Below, piece after piece: positions 9,012-16,240 of a stretch of DNA of 64,000 nt (position 1 is its first letter; every line of letters begins with the position of its first letter). Under the pieces are notes generated by a model. The model saw only the letters and a program-made list of their open reading frames with translations. It made no database searches and was not told the origin of the DNA. The stretch spans positions 62,001 to 126,000 of the forward strand of contig NZ_FUXC01000004.1 in the NCBI RefSeq assembly GCF_900167025.1, read 5' to 3'. This DNA comes from Treponema berlinense (GTDB lineage Bacteria; Spirochaetota; Spirochaetia; Treponematales; Treponemataceae). The translations under genes and the position numbers were made by a program.

Positions 9012-9836
9012 TTATTTTGCTGTATTCAAATAGTTCTGTGTAAATACATTGTCCGGAATCGGCTTATCAAGAATGATATTGTAACCGTTCGGGCTCTTTG
9101 GATTTTTCTGGGCTGCAATTCTTGTCGAATGTCCAGATTTTACGTTTTTAAGGGTTGTCGAAGTTGTAATCGTATATCCCTGGATATTTTCGAGAGAATC
9201 AACCGTCAAAACTTTCAAAAGGCTTCCGTCTTTTTTGTCGTACATTTCTGCATAAACAGGAACGTTTGTTTTTTTGTCAATCCACTGAATGCGGTACTGG
9301 TACTGAGCTTTTGCAACAGTTGCTGCTGTTGGAGTTGATTTAATTTTCCAGCAGTCATAACCGTTTTTGTTTTCTTCTGCCAAAAGTTCATGAGTATCAT
9401 CGTCAAGCTCGCGTGTAGACATATCGTCGTAGCTTGCGTCAGTTCCAGTAAAAGACTTGCTTCCTTCAGAAGAATTTACACGGCGAGTAGTTTTGAGAGA
9501 AGGCATATAAATCCACTTGTCGTCGTCCTTGCCTTTGTTTTCCATCTGCAAGAATTTAATTCCCTGATTTGACTTGTTGTTGCTGACTTTAAAGTTCATT
9601 ACAACGTCAGAAGTGTCTGTTTTTTCGTTGTGGCGTCCAAGCTCGTCAATAATACGATGTTCCTCGATATTGCCGGCTTTGTTGATAAGATCCATTTCGA
9701 TAATCGAATGGTTATATGCAGGTTTTTTAATGTTCAATGCCGCATCAACAATTGAACGCGCATCCTGAGCAAAAGCCACAGTCGAAACCATAGCAACAGC
9801 CAAAGCCAAAATTGATTTTTTAAAACTCTTTTTCAT
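9012..9836 (-). CDS. LolA-like outer membrane lipoprotein-sorting protein (PF17131-like)
   Basis: The 274-residue protein has a clean signal peptide ending VAFA-QDA. The mature part carries the motif DDKWIYMPSLKTTRRVNSS, then GSKSFTGTDASYDDMS, hallmarks of the LolA-like proteins encoded next to MMPL/RND transporters. These are thought to carry a lipidic substrate between the inner-membrane pump and the outer membrane; the substrate is not known here. GGGAG precedes the ATG. It lies 190 bp downstream of the transporter and upstream of the DUF1302-like barrel. This is separate from the canonical LolA at 42334-43017. Confidence 0.85.
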   Translation of the reverse strand: MKKSFKKSILALAVAMVSTVAFAQDARSIVDAALNIKKPAYNHSIIEMDLINKAGNIEEHRIIDELGRHNEKTDTSDVVMNFKVSNNKSNQGIKFLQMENKGKDDDKWIYMPSLKTTRRVNSSEGSKSFTGTDASYDDMSTRELDDDTHELLAEENKNGYDCWKIKSTPTAATVAKAQYQYRIQWIDKKTNVPVYAEMYDKKDGSLLKVLTVDSLENIQGYTITTSTTLKNVKSGHSTRIAAQKNPKSPNGYNIILDKPIPDNVFTQNYLNTAK

Positions 9837-10026
9837 AGACTACTCCCATAAAAAGTCAAGATTAAAACTTCAGTTTTAAAATTGACTTTTTAAGTTGTTT
9901 CGCAACAAAGTGAGAAACAACAGATTATAAGAAAGTTTGCAACGCAAACTTGTTAAAGATAAAAACAGACGTCATTTTCGGCTGTTTTTATCTTACACTC
10001 CTTACTGCATTCTTGCAGATTAGTTT

Positions 10027-13000
10027 TTATTTTTTTTCTTCAGGTTTTTCAATCAAATCTTCGGTAGCACCCAAATCTTCTGTCGGCTCAACTTTTGGTC
10101 GAGAGAATTTCGGGTCAAAGTTTGTCAAGAATCCAGGAAGAATTGTCATTGCAAGCATTGAACTTGTAAACATTACGATTGCGACCAAAATTCCAATGTA
10201 GCGCAAAACCATAAATCTTGAAAGGCACAAAACCAAAAATCCAAGACCAACGGCAACGGCATTCGTCAAAATTCCAGTTCCGCTCGATTTAAATGTGCGT
10301 CTTGCAGCGGCATGAACATCGCTTGTCTTTGCGCGCTCCATTCTGTAAGTTTCAAGGAAGTGAATCGTATAGTCAATTCCAATTCCGACCGCAACAGAAG
10401 CAATAATCGAAGTAACAAGGTCAAGGCTAATTCCCAAAGTTCCCATCGTCCAGTAGTTAAGCAAGATTGTAAGGGAAAGAGGAATTGCGCCCAAAAGTCC
10501 TGCCAAAATAGAACGGAACGAAATTGCAATAACAACAAATACGCTCAAAAGCGAGATTATCAAACTCTGAATCTGGCTTGAGAAAACCATTTCTGTCATT
10601 ACAGTTTCAAGCTCTCCCTTTCCAGTAAACGAAATTGTGTAGCCTTCAGGGAAGTGGTTTTTAGCATAAGAATTACATTCGCGGATTACTTTTTCAATAT
10701 CGCTGCTTGAATTAGAACGTGAAACAAGCTGAACACGAAGACGGTTCGGGTTCAAAACGTTTTCGTTCTGAGGGTCATTTGCCCAGCGTCCCAAAGTTTC
10801 CTTGTCAGAAAGCATAGAAAGGAAGTTTCCAACAATATTTTTGAGGGCTGCATGCTGTTTATAACCATATTTTGCTTCATCAAAAGGAATTTCATAATAA
10901 TCAGTTCCCTTGTAATTCAATTTTCTCTCAAGAACCTTTACAACATCGTCAAGAGAAGCATTTTTTCCACCGGCCTCAGCATAAGCCGAAGACAAAAGCT
11001 TAAATCCTTCATCAACTGTAAGAGTGCTGTTGAGTTTTTTTACATATTCAACGTTCGGATCAACATAGCCAGGAAGCATTTCGTCTTCGTCAGAAGAATC
11101 CTCTGCTTCGCCAAAATCTCCGAAGTCGCCAAAATCACCAAAGTCAGAACCTGAATCAAATCCAAAATCATCAGAACCAAAATCATCAGAATAGCCAGAA
11201 CTTGAAGAAACAGCAACCGCCTCTGCACTTGGAGCGTGAAGAACCTGGTTCATTCGCTTGATTAAAGTCGGGAACGAAACTATTTTTCCGATATATGGGA
11301 ATTTGCTCTGAATATTTTCCTGCAGACCGTCAACCGCCTCAAGAATATCAGGATCTTTCATAGAACCTTCAACAAGCGCAAAATGACGTCCATCAGATTT
11401 TTTGATGATGTTTCCGTTTACATCGAGGAATTTTCCGTCCTTGTTCATAACAGGAATTCCGTTTTCGTCAAGGAAGTTTCCGTTTTCGTCAGTAACTTTT
11501 GGACCGTCAACCAGCATAAAAATCAAGTTTGTTCCGGCAAATCTGTCGTCAACGTAATCAATATCCTGACGCAACTGAGAATCTGGCGGGAAGTAGTTAA
11601 TCATTGAAGACTCGATTTTTACCTTGCGCACACCAAAAACAGAAACCACAACAAGGAAAATCATAAACACAAACATTCTCGGACGCGAACCACAGAAGAA
11701 AAGGAAGATGTTGTACAAAGTGTCTTTGCGTTCATTTCCGCGCTTAATAATGTGCTTTTTTGCCCTTTTTGAGAGTTTCATAATGAGCTTTGATTTCTGG
11801 CCGATTCTCTTTACAGGCTTTATCATCAAAACTGCTGGAATAAATGTTTCTGCAAAAATCCATGAAAGCGCGATTCCAACGGCGGTAAAGATAGAGAAAC
11901 TGTGAAGAGGTCCCATAGGACTCAAAATCAAAGAAATAAATCCGATTACAGTTGTAATTGCAGCAAGGAAAACCGCAGTGCTACAGCTGGCAACGCCTTT
12001 CAAAATAATATCTTTGTGACTTTCTTTTGTAATTTCAACGCCTTGAGCTTTTGCTTCGTCAAGAGCAATATAGTAATGCGTCATGACGTGAATTCCGTAC
12101 GCGGAACCACAGGCAATCAATGCAACAGGAATTACGCTCGAAACAATCGTGAATGTAAATCCAAAAACAGCCATAAGTCCACAAGTGCAGGCAGTTGCAA
12201 GCAAAACCGTAACGAGAGGCAAAAGAGTTCCGTCCAAAGTTTTCAGGCTGGCAAACAAAGTCAAAAGAACGACAATCGAAACAAGAGGAATCAAGTTCGT
12301 CAAATCCGAAGTCATGTAATCCATAAAGTTTTCAGAAACAACTGGATCACCAAAGAAAATAACCTTAAGATTTGTGCCTTTTGTATATTTGAGGGCAATC
12401 TCTTTTACTTTAGCGAGTGTTTCGGCTTCAAGGTCAGATTCAGATATCTGAGTTTTTGTAGCTTCGTTTATAGTTTCTGTAAGAAAAGCAAGTTCTTCTT
12501 CAGACAAACCTTCAATAGAAGAAAGTTTGCCGGCCTTCTGAGCCTTTTTAAACTCCTCAAAAGTCTTAATTCCGGCATTTGCAAGAGCATCAATCTGAGA
12601 AGCAGACAAAGAACTCAAATATGCAATTTCGCCAGGGTGATTGTTTGTAACAAGCGTAATCTGCATCTGAGCCGCTTTATTGTCGTCCGAAATAATCGAA
12701 CGCGTATACATTTCGTCCCAGTCAGTAAGATTCTGCTTAAGCTCATTTACCTGAGCCTGAGTCAAAAGAGGAAGGTATCCGTTTTCGTCGCGCTCTGCAT
12801 TGATAATATTTCCAGCAGTAAGGGCACCGTCAACATCCTCAATAAAGTCAATTTTTGTAAGGGAATCAATTCTATCAACCCAAGGAAGGTTTTCTACATC
12901 CGTAGAAATATGGTCGATAATCTGCAAATTTTCCGGAGTAATAATTGTTCCCTTGTCAGTTTCAAGAGAAACTCCGATTACAACAGTGCTTCCAAACCGA

Positions 13001-13161
13001 TCTTCCGAATCAATCAAACGCTGATAAGACTCATGTTTTTGAGGAAAATACAATCTGGTCGAGTTGTCCATCTTAATATCTTTAAGCTGGAATGCAAGCA
13101 GACCTGTAACAAGAAAAGTTGTTACAATAATAAGCCATGGATGCTTAAATAAGCGATTCAT
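10027..13161 (-). CDS. RND-superfamily MMPL-type transporter
   Basis: The 1044-residue inner-membrane protein has the two-fold RND layout: a TM helix at residues 9-26, a large periplasmic loop, a five-helix bundle (residues about 290-450), a second TM at about 490, a second loop, and a final bundle (about 850-1010). Two sterol-sensing-like/MMPL bundles are seen (ACGSAYGIHVMTHYY and AVGIGIDYTIHFLETYR). The first loop has a helix-hairpin-like insertion. The second loop includes a long DFG repeat (residues about 655-690) like the one in the partner barrel protein. AAGGAGG precedes the ATG. The promoter region holds an ArsR operator. Likely exports a lipid or hydrophobic compound. Confidence 0.9.
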   Translation of the reverse strand: MNRLFKHPWLIIVTTFLVTGLLAFQLKDIKMDNSTRLYFPQKHESYQRLIDSEDRFGSTVVIGVSLETDKGTIITPENLQIIDHISTDVENLPWVDRIDSLTKIDFIEDVDGALTAGNIINAERDENGYLPLLTQAQVNELKQNLTDWDEMYTRSIISDDNKAAQMQITLVTNNHPGEIAYLSSLSASQIDALANAGIKTFEEFKKAQKAGKLSSIEGLSEEELAFLTETINEATKTQISESDLEAETLAKVKEIALKYTKGTNLKVIFFGDPVVSENFMDYMTSDLTNLIPLVSIVVLLTLFASLKTLDGTLLPLVTVLLATACTCGLMAVFGFTFTIVSSVIPVALIACGSAYGIHVMTHYYIALDEAKAQGVEITKESHKDIILKGVASCSTAVFLAAITTVIGFISLILSPMGPLHSFSIFTAVGIALSWIFAETFIPAVLMIKPVKRIGQKSKLIMKLSKRAKKHIIKRGNERKDTLYNIFLFFCGSRPRMFVFMIFLVVVSVFGVRKVKIESSMINYFPPDSQLRQDIDYVDDRFAGTNLIFMLVDGPKVTDENGNFLDENGIPVMNKDGKFLDVNGNIIKKSDGRHFALVEGSMKDPDILEAVDGLQENIQSKFPYIGKIVSFPTLIKRMNQVLHAPSAEAVAVSSSSGYSDDFGSDDFGFDSGSDFGDFGDFGDFGEAEDSSDEDEMLPGYVDPNVEYVKKLNSTLTVDEGFKLLSSAYAEAGGKNASLDDVVKVLERKLNYKGTDYYEIPFDEAKYGYKQHAALKNIVGNFLSMLSDKETLGRWANDPQNENVLNPNRLRVQLVSRSNSSSDIEKVIRECNSYAKNHFPEGYTISFTGKGELETVMTEMVFSSQIQSLIISLLSVFVVIAISFRSILAGLLGAIPLSLTILLNYWTMGTLGISLDLVTSIIASVAVGIGIDYTIHFLETYRMERAKTSDVHAAARRTFKSSGTGILTNAVAVGLGFLVLCLSRFMVLRYIGILVAIVMFTSSMLAMTILPGFLTNFDPKFSRPKVEPTEDLGATEDLIEKPEEKK

Positions 13162-13227
13162 TTAATAAATCCTCCTTCTGTAAAACACACAAAATTTCAG
13201 CACATTTTTTAATTATGCCAACTTTTT

Positions 13228-13259
13228 GTTTATAAGTTTAAGAAATTAAACGCATAAAC
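13228..13259. promoter_or_regulatory. Palindromic operator, RND side
   Basis: The site is a perfect dyad of the form GTTTAT-2-GTTTAA-4-TTAAAC-2-ATAAAC. It lies 67-98 bp before the RND transporter start and matches the second site at 13530-13561 at 25 of 32 positions. It is the predicted binding site for the divergent ArsR regulator and covers candidate promoter sequence for the export operon. Confidence 0.75.
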
Positions 13260-13415
13260 AAAATATAATCTCTTTAATTTCAAACGTCAATAAAATAGTT
13301 TTTTTTTAGCATTTTTTAACATCGAATAAAAAAAAATTATTTTTTCGGAAATTTTCAATAATAGCTAAACTTTATGATAACAGCGTTCCCAAAAAATCAC
13401 AATTTTTTGTTTTCT

Positions 13416-13447
13416 TTCCGCTTTTCTTCCGCTTTTCTTCCGCTTTC
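13416..13447. repeat. Short tandem repeat, 11-bp unit
   Basis: Three near-perfect copies of TTCCGCTTTTC (the last one base short) lie midway in the RND-arsR intergenic region. No coding or regulatory role is evident. The rest of this 417-bp region holds AT-rich spacer and the two operators. Confidence 0.7.
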
Positions 13448-13511
13448 TTCGATTTCTTTTATAAAAATCAATCATAAAACAGTTTTTTACGTTCAAAAAA
13501 AACACAAAAAC

Positions 13512-13538
13512 TTGACAATTCGTCAAAGCGTTTATAAA
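13512..13538 (+). promoter_or_regulatory. Predicted arsR promoter
   Basis: TTGACA at 13512-13517 and TATAAA at 13533-13538 have a 15-bp spacer. The -10 lies inside the operator at 13530, so the regulator should repress itself. The -35 is also part of a small dyad, TTGAC-5-GTCAA. Confidence 0.55.
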
Positions 13539-13561
13539 CTTAACCGATTAAACAAATAAAC
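13530..13561. promoter_or_regulatory. Palindromic operator, arsR side
   Basis: The pattern is GTTTAT-2-ACTTAA-4-TTAAAC-2-ATAAAC, the same 32-bp layout as the site at 13228. The outer hexamers are identical and one inner half-site has two changes. It ends 17 bp before the arsR start codon. Confidence 0.75.
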
Positions 13562-13578
13562 CAATAGAGGCACACATT

Positions 13579-13980
13579 TTGGTAGAACCCAACGAAACAG
13601 AATTTAAACAAAAAATCAGCATTATCCGCGACCAGTTTGAAGTCTGCACACCTTACCTGACAACGTTAAGCGACCCTGTACGCCAAAAAATTCTCCTTAT
13701 CCTTGCAGAATCCGGCACAGACGGCATGGACGTTCAAGACATAACTGCAAAAATCAGCCTTTCACGCCCGGCAATTTCGCACCACCTGAAAATTCTAAAA
13801 GACGCGGGCATGATAATCAGCCACAAAAAAGGCACTCAGGTTTACTATTTTATTTATATCTACAAAGCGCTCGACAAAATTATGAATTTGGTAAACACAG
13901 TTATAAATCTCGTAAAAAACATCGACATGGAATCCATAAAAGAAAAAGCTCCATGGATGCTGAATTCACCTTCAAATTAA
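13579..13980 (+). CDS. ArsR-family winged-helix regulator
   Basis: The 133-residue protein has the ArsR helix-turn-helix: LSDPVRQKILLILAESG, then DITAKISLSRPAISHHLKIL and a wing (GTQVYYFI). The only cysteine is in FEVCTPY; the metal-binding CxC motif of ArsR/SmtB is absent, so the effector is probably not a metal. The C-terminal helix may form the dimer. The start is TTG at 13579, with AGAGG 8 bp upstream; no ATG fits. It is divergent from the RND operon, and matching palindromes sit before both genes, so it most likely controls that operon and itself. Confidence 0.88.
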   Translation: MVEPNETEFKQKISIIRDQFEVCTPYLTTLSDPVRQKILLILAESGTDGMDVQDITAKISLSRPAISHHLKILKDAGMIISHKKGTQVYYFIYIYKALDKIMNLVNTVINLVKNIDMESIKEKAPWMLNSPSN

Positions 13981-13993
13981 AATCATAAAATTT

Positions 13994-14112
13994 GGGGCCA
14001 TGGGGCTTATAAAAGCCCCACCGGGTCTTCCGTACTTCCGCGTCGCAGCGCTCCATTCCAAAAAGGAAAACCTTTTTGGAACGCCTTCGGCGGTACTCCA
14101 CCCCCTTGTCCG
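13994..14112 (+). repeat. Branched-hairpin repeat, copy 2 (GGGGCCA end type)
   Basis: The copy lies 13 bp after the arsR stop and before the convergent thioesterase stop. First hairpin: GGGGCTT-ATAA-AAGCCCC. Inner stems: GGGT with ACCC, and CGTAC with GTAC. Terminal hairpins: TCCAAAAAGG-AAAA-CCTTTTTGGA and CGCC-TTC-GGCG. It ends CCCTTGTCCG, as do the copies at 21221 and 35134. Confidence 0.8.
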
Positions 14113-14141
14113 TCCGTTTTAACAGACAGCCAAATTAAAAA

Positions 14142-14924
14142 CTACCACAAAAGTTCGGCTTCAAAAGAAGTTCCGCTTTCGGTTTTTCCAACCAGAATAA
14201 TTTTCTTTGCTTCCTTGTCAATTTTTCCAAAAACCTGCACTTTTTGTCCAAGCATTGCCTCTTTAGCAAAATTTATTCTGACATCTTTAAATTCAATTCC
14301 CTGAAATTCAGCCGGCAAAGAATCGACCGCAAAAGCCGCATACCGCGAATTGTTTGTGTGTCCGTTTGCATCCAAATCCGTATATTTTATAAAACGTTCG
14401 TCCAAAAGCACCGCGTCTTCAGGAAGCTGGATTTTTCCATAAGGAAGGCAGTCGTGCTCTGTTTTTTTCAAGGTTGGTGTACGCAATCCCATTTCATCAA
14501 ACTTTTTAATCGGCAAAATACGGCGATTATTCAAATCAACCAAAAGCCAGGCTGTTATTCCGCTAACAAGTTTTTCTCCGTCCAGAGTTTCAATTTCGAC
14601 AGCGCGCACAAACTGCAAGGCTTCGCTTTTTTCTTCCCAAGTGCGCACAACAATACGCTGGTTTTCTTTCGGAAATTTATGAATTCTAAACGAATCTCTC
14701 GAAACAAGAATCGCAATTCCGTTTTTTGCCAGAGTCTCGCGGCTCATTCCGCGTCTTGCAAAATCTTCAACGGCAATATCCGAAGTAAGTTTTAAAAGTT
14801 CGTTAAGGCTTAAATTTTTATTTATATTGCACTGGCTAAAAAACACCATTGTTTCCCAGTTAAAAGACAAATCTTCTTTATAATATTGTCTGCTTTCTGT
14901 TTCTTGAGGAATTAAATCCGACAT
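14142..14924 (-). CDS. Acyl-ACP thioesterase (PF01643 family)
   Basis: The enzyme hydrolyses acyl-[acyl carrier protein] to release free fatty acids. The 260-residue length and double hot-dog layout fit the bacterial FatA/FatB-like family. Visible motifs are LLKLTSDIAVEDFARRGMS in the first hot-dog and YTDLDANGHTNNSRYAAFA in the second, where the Asn and His (NGHTNNSRY) are the catalytic Asn/His of the plant enzymes. A GGAG site precedes the ATG. It stands alone between repeat copy 2 and a small exported protein. Substrate chain length cannot be told. Confidence 0.92.
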   Translation of the reverse strand: MSDLIPQETESRQYYKEDLSFNWETMVFFSQCNINKNLSLNELLKLTSDIAVEDFARRGMSRETLAKNGIAILVSRDSFRIHKFPKENQRIVVRTWEEKSEALQFVRAVEIETLDGEKLVSGITAWLLVDLNNRRILPIKKFDEMGLRTPTLKKTEHDCLPYGKIQLPEDAVLLDERFIKYTDLDANGHTNNSRYAAFAVDSLPAEFQGIEFKDVRINFAKEAMLGQKVQVFGKIDKEAKKIILVGKTESGTSFEAELLW

Positions 14925-15001
14925 TTTTCTATCTCCATTTTTGTAAAACTACAATTTACTATATCAAAATGACAAATCTTATAAAAGTGTCAACAAAAAA
15001 A

Positions 15002-15370
15002 CTAATAGCGGCCAGTCCCCCACAACCAGCCGTCATCACGGTTTTCAAAAAACCAAAATTCCTTATTGTGAGTCATAATCGCAAAATTATATGCGCTAAG
15101 TTCCGAACCGACAGGAACTGCCATCAATTTTTTAAATCGTCCGGTTTTTAAGATTTTATCAAGATTTTTAACGCCGTAGAGCTTTTCGGCAAGGTTTCTG
15201 CCTGTTTCCAAATCGTTAAAACAGTAAAATGTCGAATATAAAACCGTTTTTCCCCAGGGCAATTCAACCTGAACAATTTTATATCCGCTTTTTTGTGCAA
15301 AAATTCCAGTCTGGCAAACAAAAAAAATAAAAATAACAAAAACTGCAAACCAAGAATTTTTTTTATTCAT
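15002..15370 (-). CDS. Small exported protein of unknown function
   Basis: The 122-residue protein has a signal peptide (hydrophobic residues 8-24, cleavage near FAQ-KSG). The mature part of about 97 residues has no cysteine after cleavage and ends with aromatic residues (FWFFENRDDGWLWGTGRY). I do not recognise a family. There is no ribosome-binding site: an extended -10 (TGCTAGAAT, hexamer 15382-15377) ends 6 bp before the ATG, so the mRNA should be leaderless. The ATG is otherwise well placed for the signal peptide. Confidence 0.7.
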   Translation of the reverse strand: MNKKNSWFAVFVIFIFFVCQTGIFAQKSGYKIVQVELPWGKTVLYSTFYCFNDLETGRNLAEKLYGVKNLDKILKTGRFKKLMAVPVGSELSAYNFAIMTHNKEFWFFENRDDGWLWGTGRY

Positions 15371-15376
15371 TTTATA

Positions 15377-15382
15377 ATTCTA
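15377..15382 (-). promoter_or_regulatory. Extended -10 for leaderless transcript of the small exported protein
   Basis: TAGAAT preceded by TGC gives an extended -10. The predicted start point falls on the A of the ATG at 15370. No convincing -35. Confidence 0.55.
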
Positions 15383-15406
15383 GCACAAAATATTTTTTCA
15401 CAAAGC

Positions 15407-15433
15407 AAAAAAAAGACCCGGACAACATCCGGG
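15407..15433 (-). terminator. Terminator after the four-TM membrane protein gene
   Basis: On the minus strand CCCGGA-loop-TCCGGG (15433-15417) is followed by TCTTTTTTTT. It ends transcription of the gene at 15448-16047 just before the next promoter. Confidence 0.85.
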
Positions 15434-15447
15434 CCGTAAATAACAAA

Positions 15448-16047
15448 CTAGAGAGATTTTCTGATCTCTTCGTTGTGTTTCTTTTCTCTAAAGTATTCAG
15501 GGATAAAGTAAACACCAGCGGCAATTGCAAGAACAGCAATTACTGCCATAAATACAGGAACAACCATATAAGGAGAAAGATCTCCAGTTCCTTTCAAAAC
15601 AAACATCTGAACAAAAGCCCAGATATGAGCAATTCCAAGAATAAATGCAAATACAGCCTTAGCCATAAAGTTTTTGATAAGGAAAGTAGCCAAAAGGAAA
15701 GCGATAAAAGCAACCTGGGCAAAAATAAAAGCGTTTACTTTTGAACCGTAAAGAGCGCCAGCAGGATCCCAAACGTAAGTAAAGAGGGAAATTGTTTTTT
15801 CGCCGTACAATGGATATTTTTCCTGTACAGATTTTTCCCAATCTTTAAATTCACCGTATTTAATCTCTGGCGGCCATGAACTTTTATCTTTTCCAGTAAT
15901 TCCAACAGGAAGCTCAGCCCATGTTTTTCCCATATCTTCTACTTCAGAGTAAAGTTTTGCAGAGTTTGTAAAAGGAACAAACTGAGCAACAATAACTAAA
16001 AACAACAATACAAAAGAGATATAGTTGTATTTATTCAAGAATTTCAT
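15448..16047 (-). CDS. Four-TM membrane protein of unknown function
   Basis: The 199-residue protein starts MKFLNKYNYISF. The GGAGG 7 bp before this ATG decides the start; an upstream in-frame codon would add nine residues but has no ribosome site. Four hydrophobic spans are seen at residues about 10-28, 97-117, 123-142 and 151-172. Between spans one and two lies a soluble loop of about 65 residues with KSWPPEIKYGEFKDWE, probably extracytoplasmic. The tail is charged (REKKHNEEIRKSL). Not recognised. It has its own terminator. Confidence 0.75.
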   Translation of the reverse strand: MKFLNKYNYISFVLLFLVIVAQFVPFTNSAKLYSEVEDMGKTWAELPVGITGKDKSSWPPEIKYGEFKDWEKSVQEKYPLYGEKTISLFTYVWDPAGALYGSKVNAFIFAQVAFIAFLLATFLIKNFMAKAVFAFILGIAHIWAFVQMFVLKGTGDLSPYMVVPVFMAVIAVLAIAAGVYFIPEYFREKKHNEEIRKSL

Positions 16048-16205
16048 AAATATCCTCCAACAGATATATTCCAAGACAATGATATATTTTATCTAAACAT
16101 TTTGTTTTTTTCAAGAGAAACATTAGCTTAATTTAATTATAAAAGCATAATCTTGCGCTTTGTCTCTTTAATCTTTTTCTCCCCATTATTATTTTTTTAA
16201 GCTAT

Positions 16206-16234
16206 TTCAAAACTTAAAGAATAGGCTGTATAAT
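16206..16234 (+). promoter_or_regulatory. Leaderless promoter of uvrB
   Basis: TTCAAA (16206-16211), 17-bp spacer, TATAAT (16229-16234). The ATG begins 6 bp after the -10, exactly where transcription should start. Confidence 0.7.
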
Positions 16235-16240
16235 CAAGGC

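Noticed and set aside
11902-13152. 416-residue frame opposite the RND transporter
   Set aside because: It is antisense to a clear gene, rich in Arg/Asn/Lys/Ser/Cys with no domain, and lacks a ribosome site; a product of codon bias in the real gene.
13374-13559. 61-residue frame between the RND and arsR genes
   Set aside because: It covers the 11-bp repeat, the operator and the arsR promoter; low-complexity Phe/Ser-rich translation.
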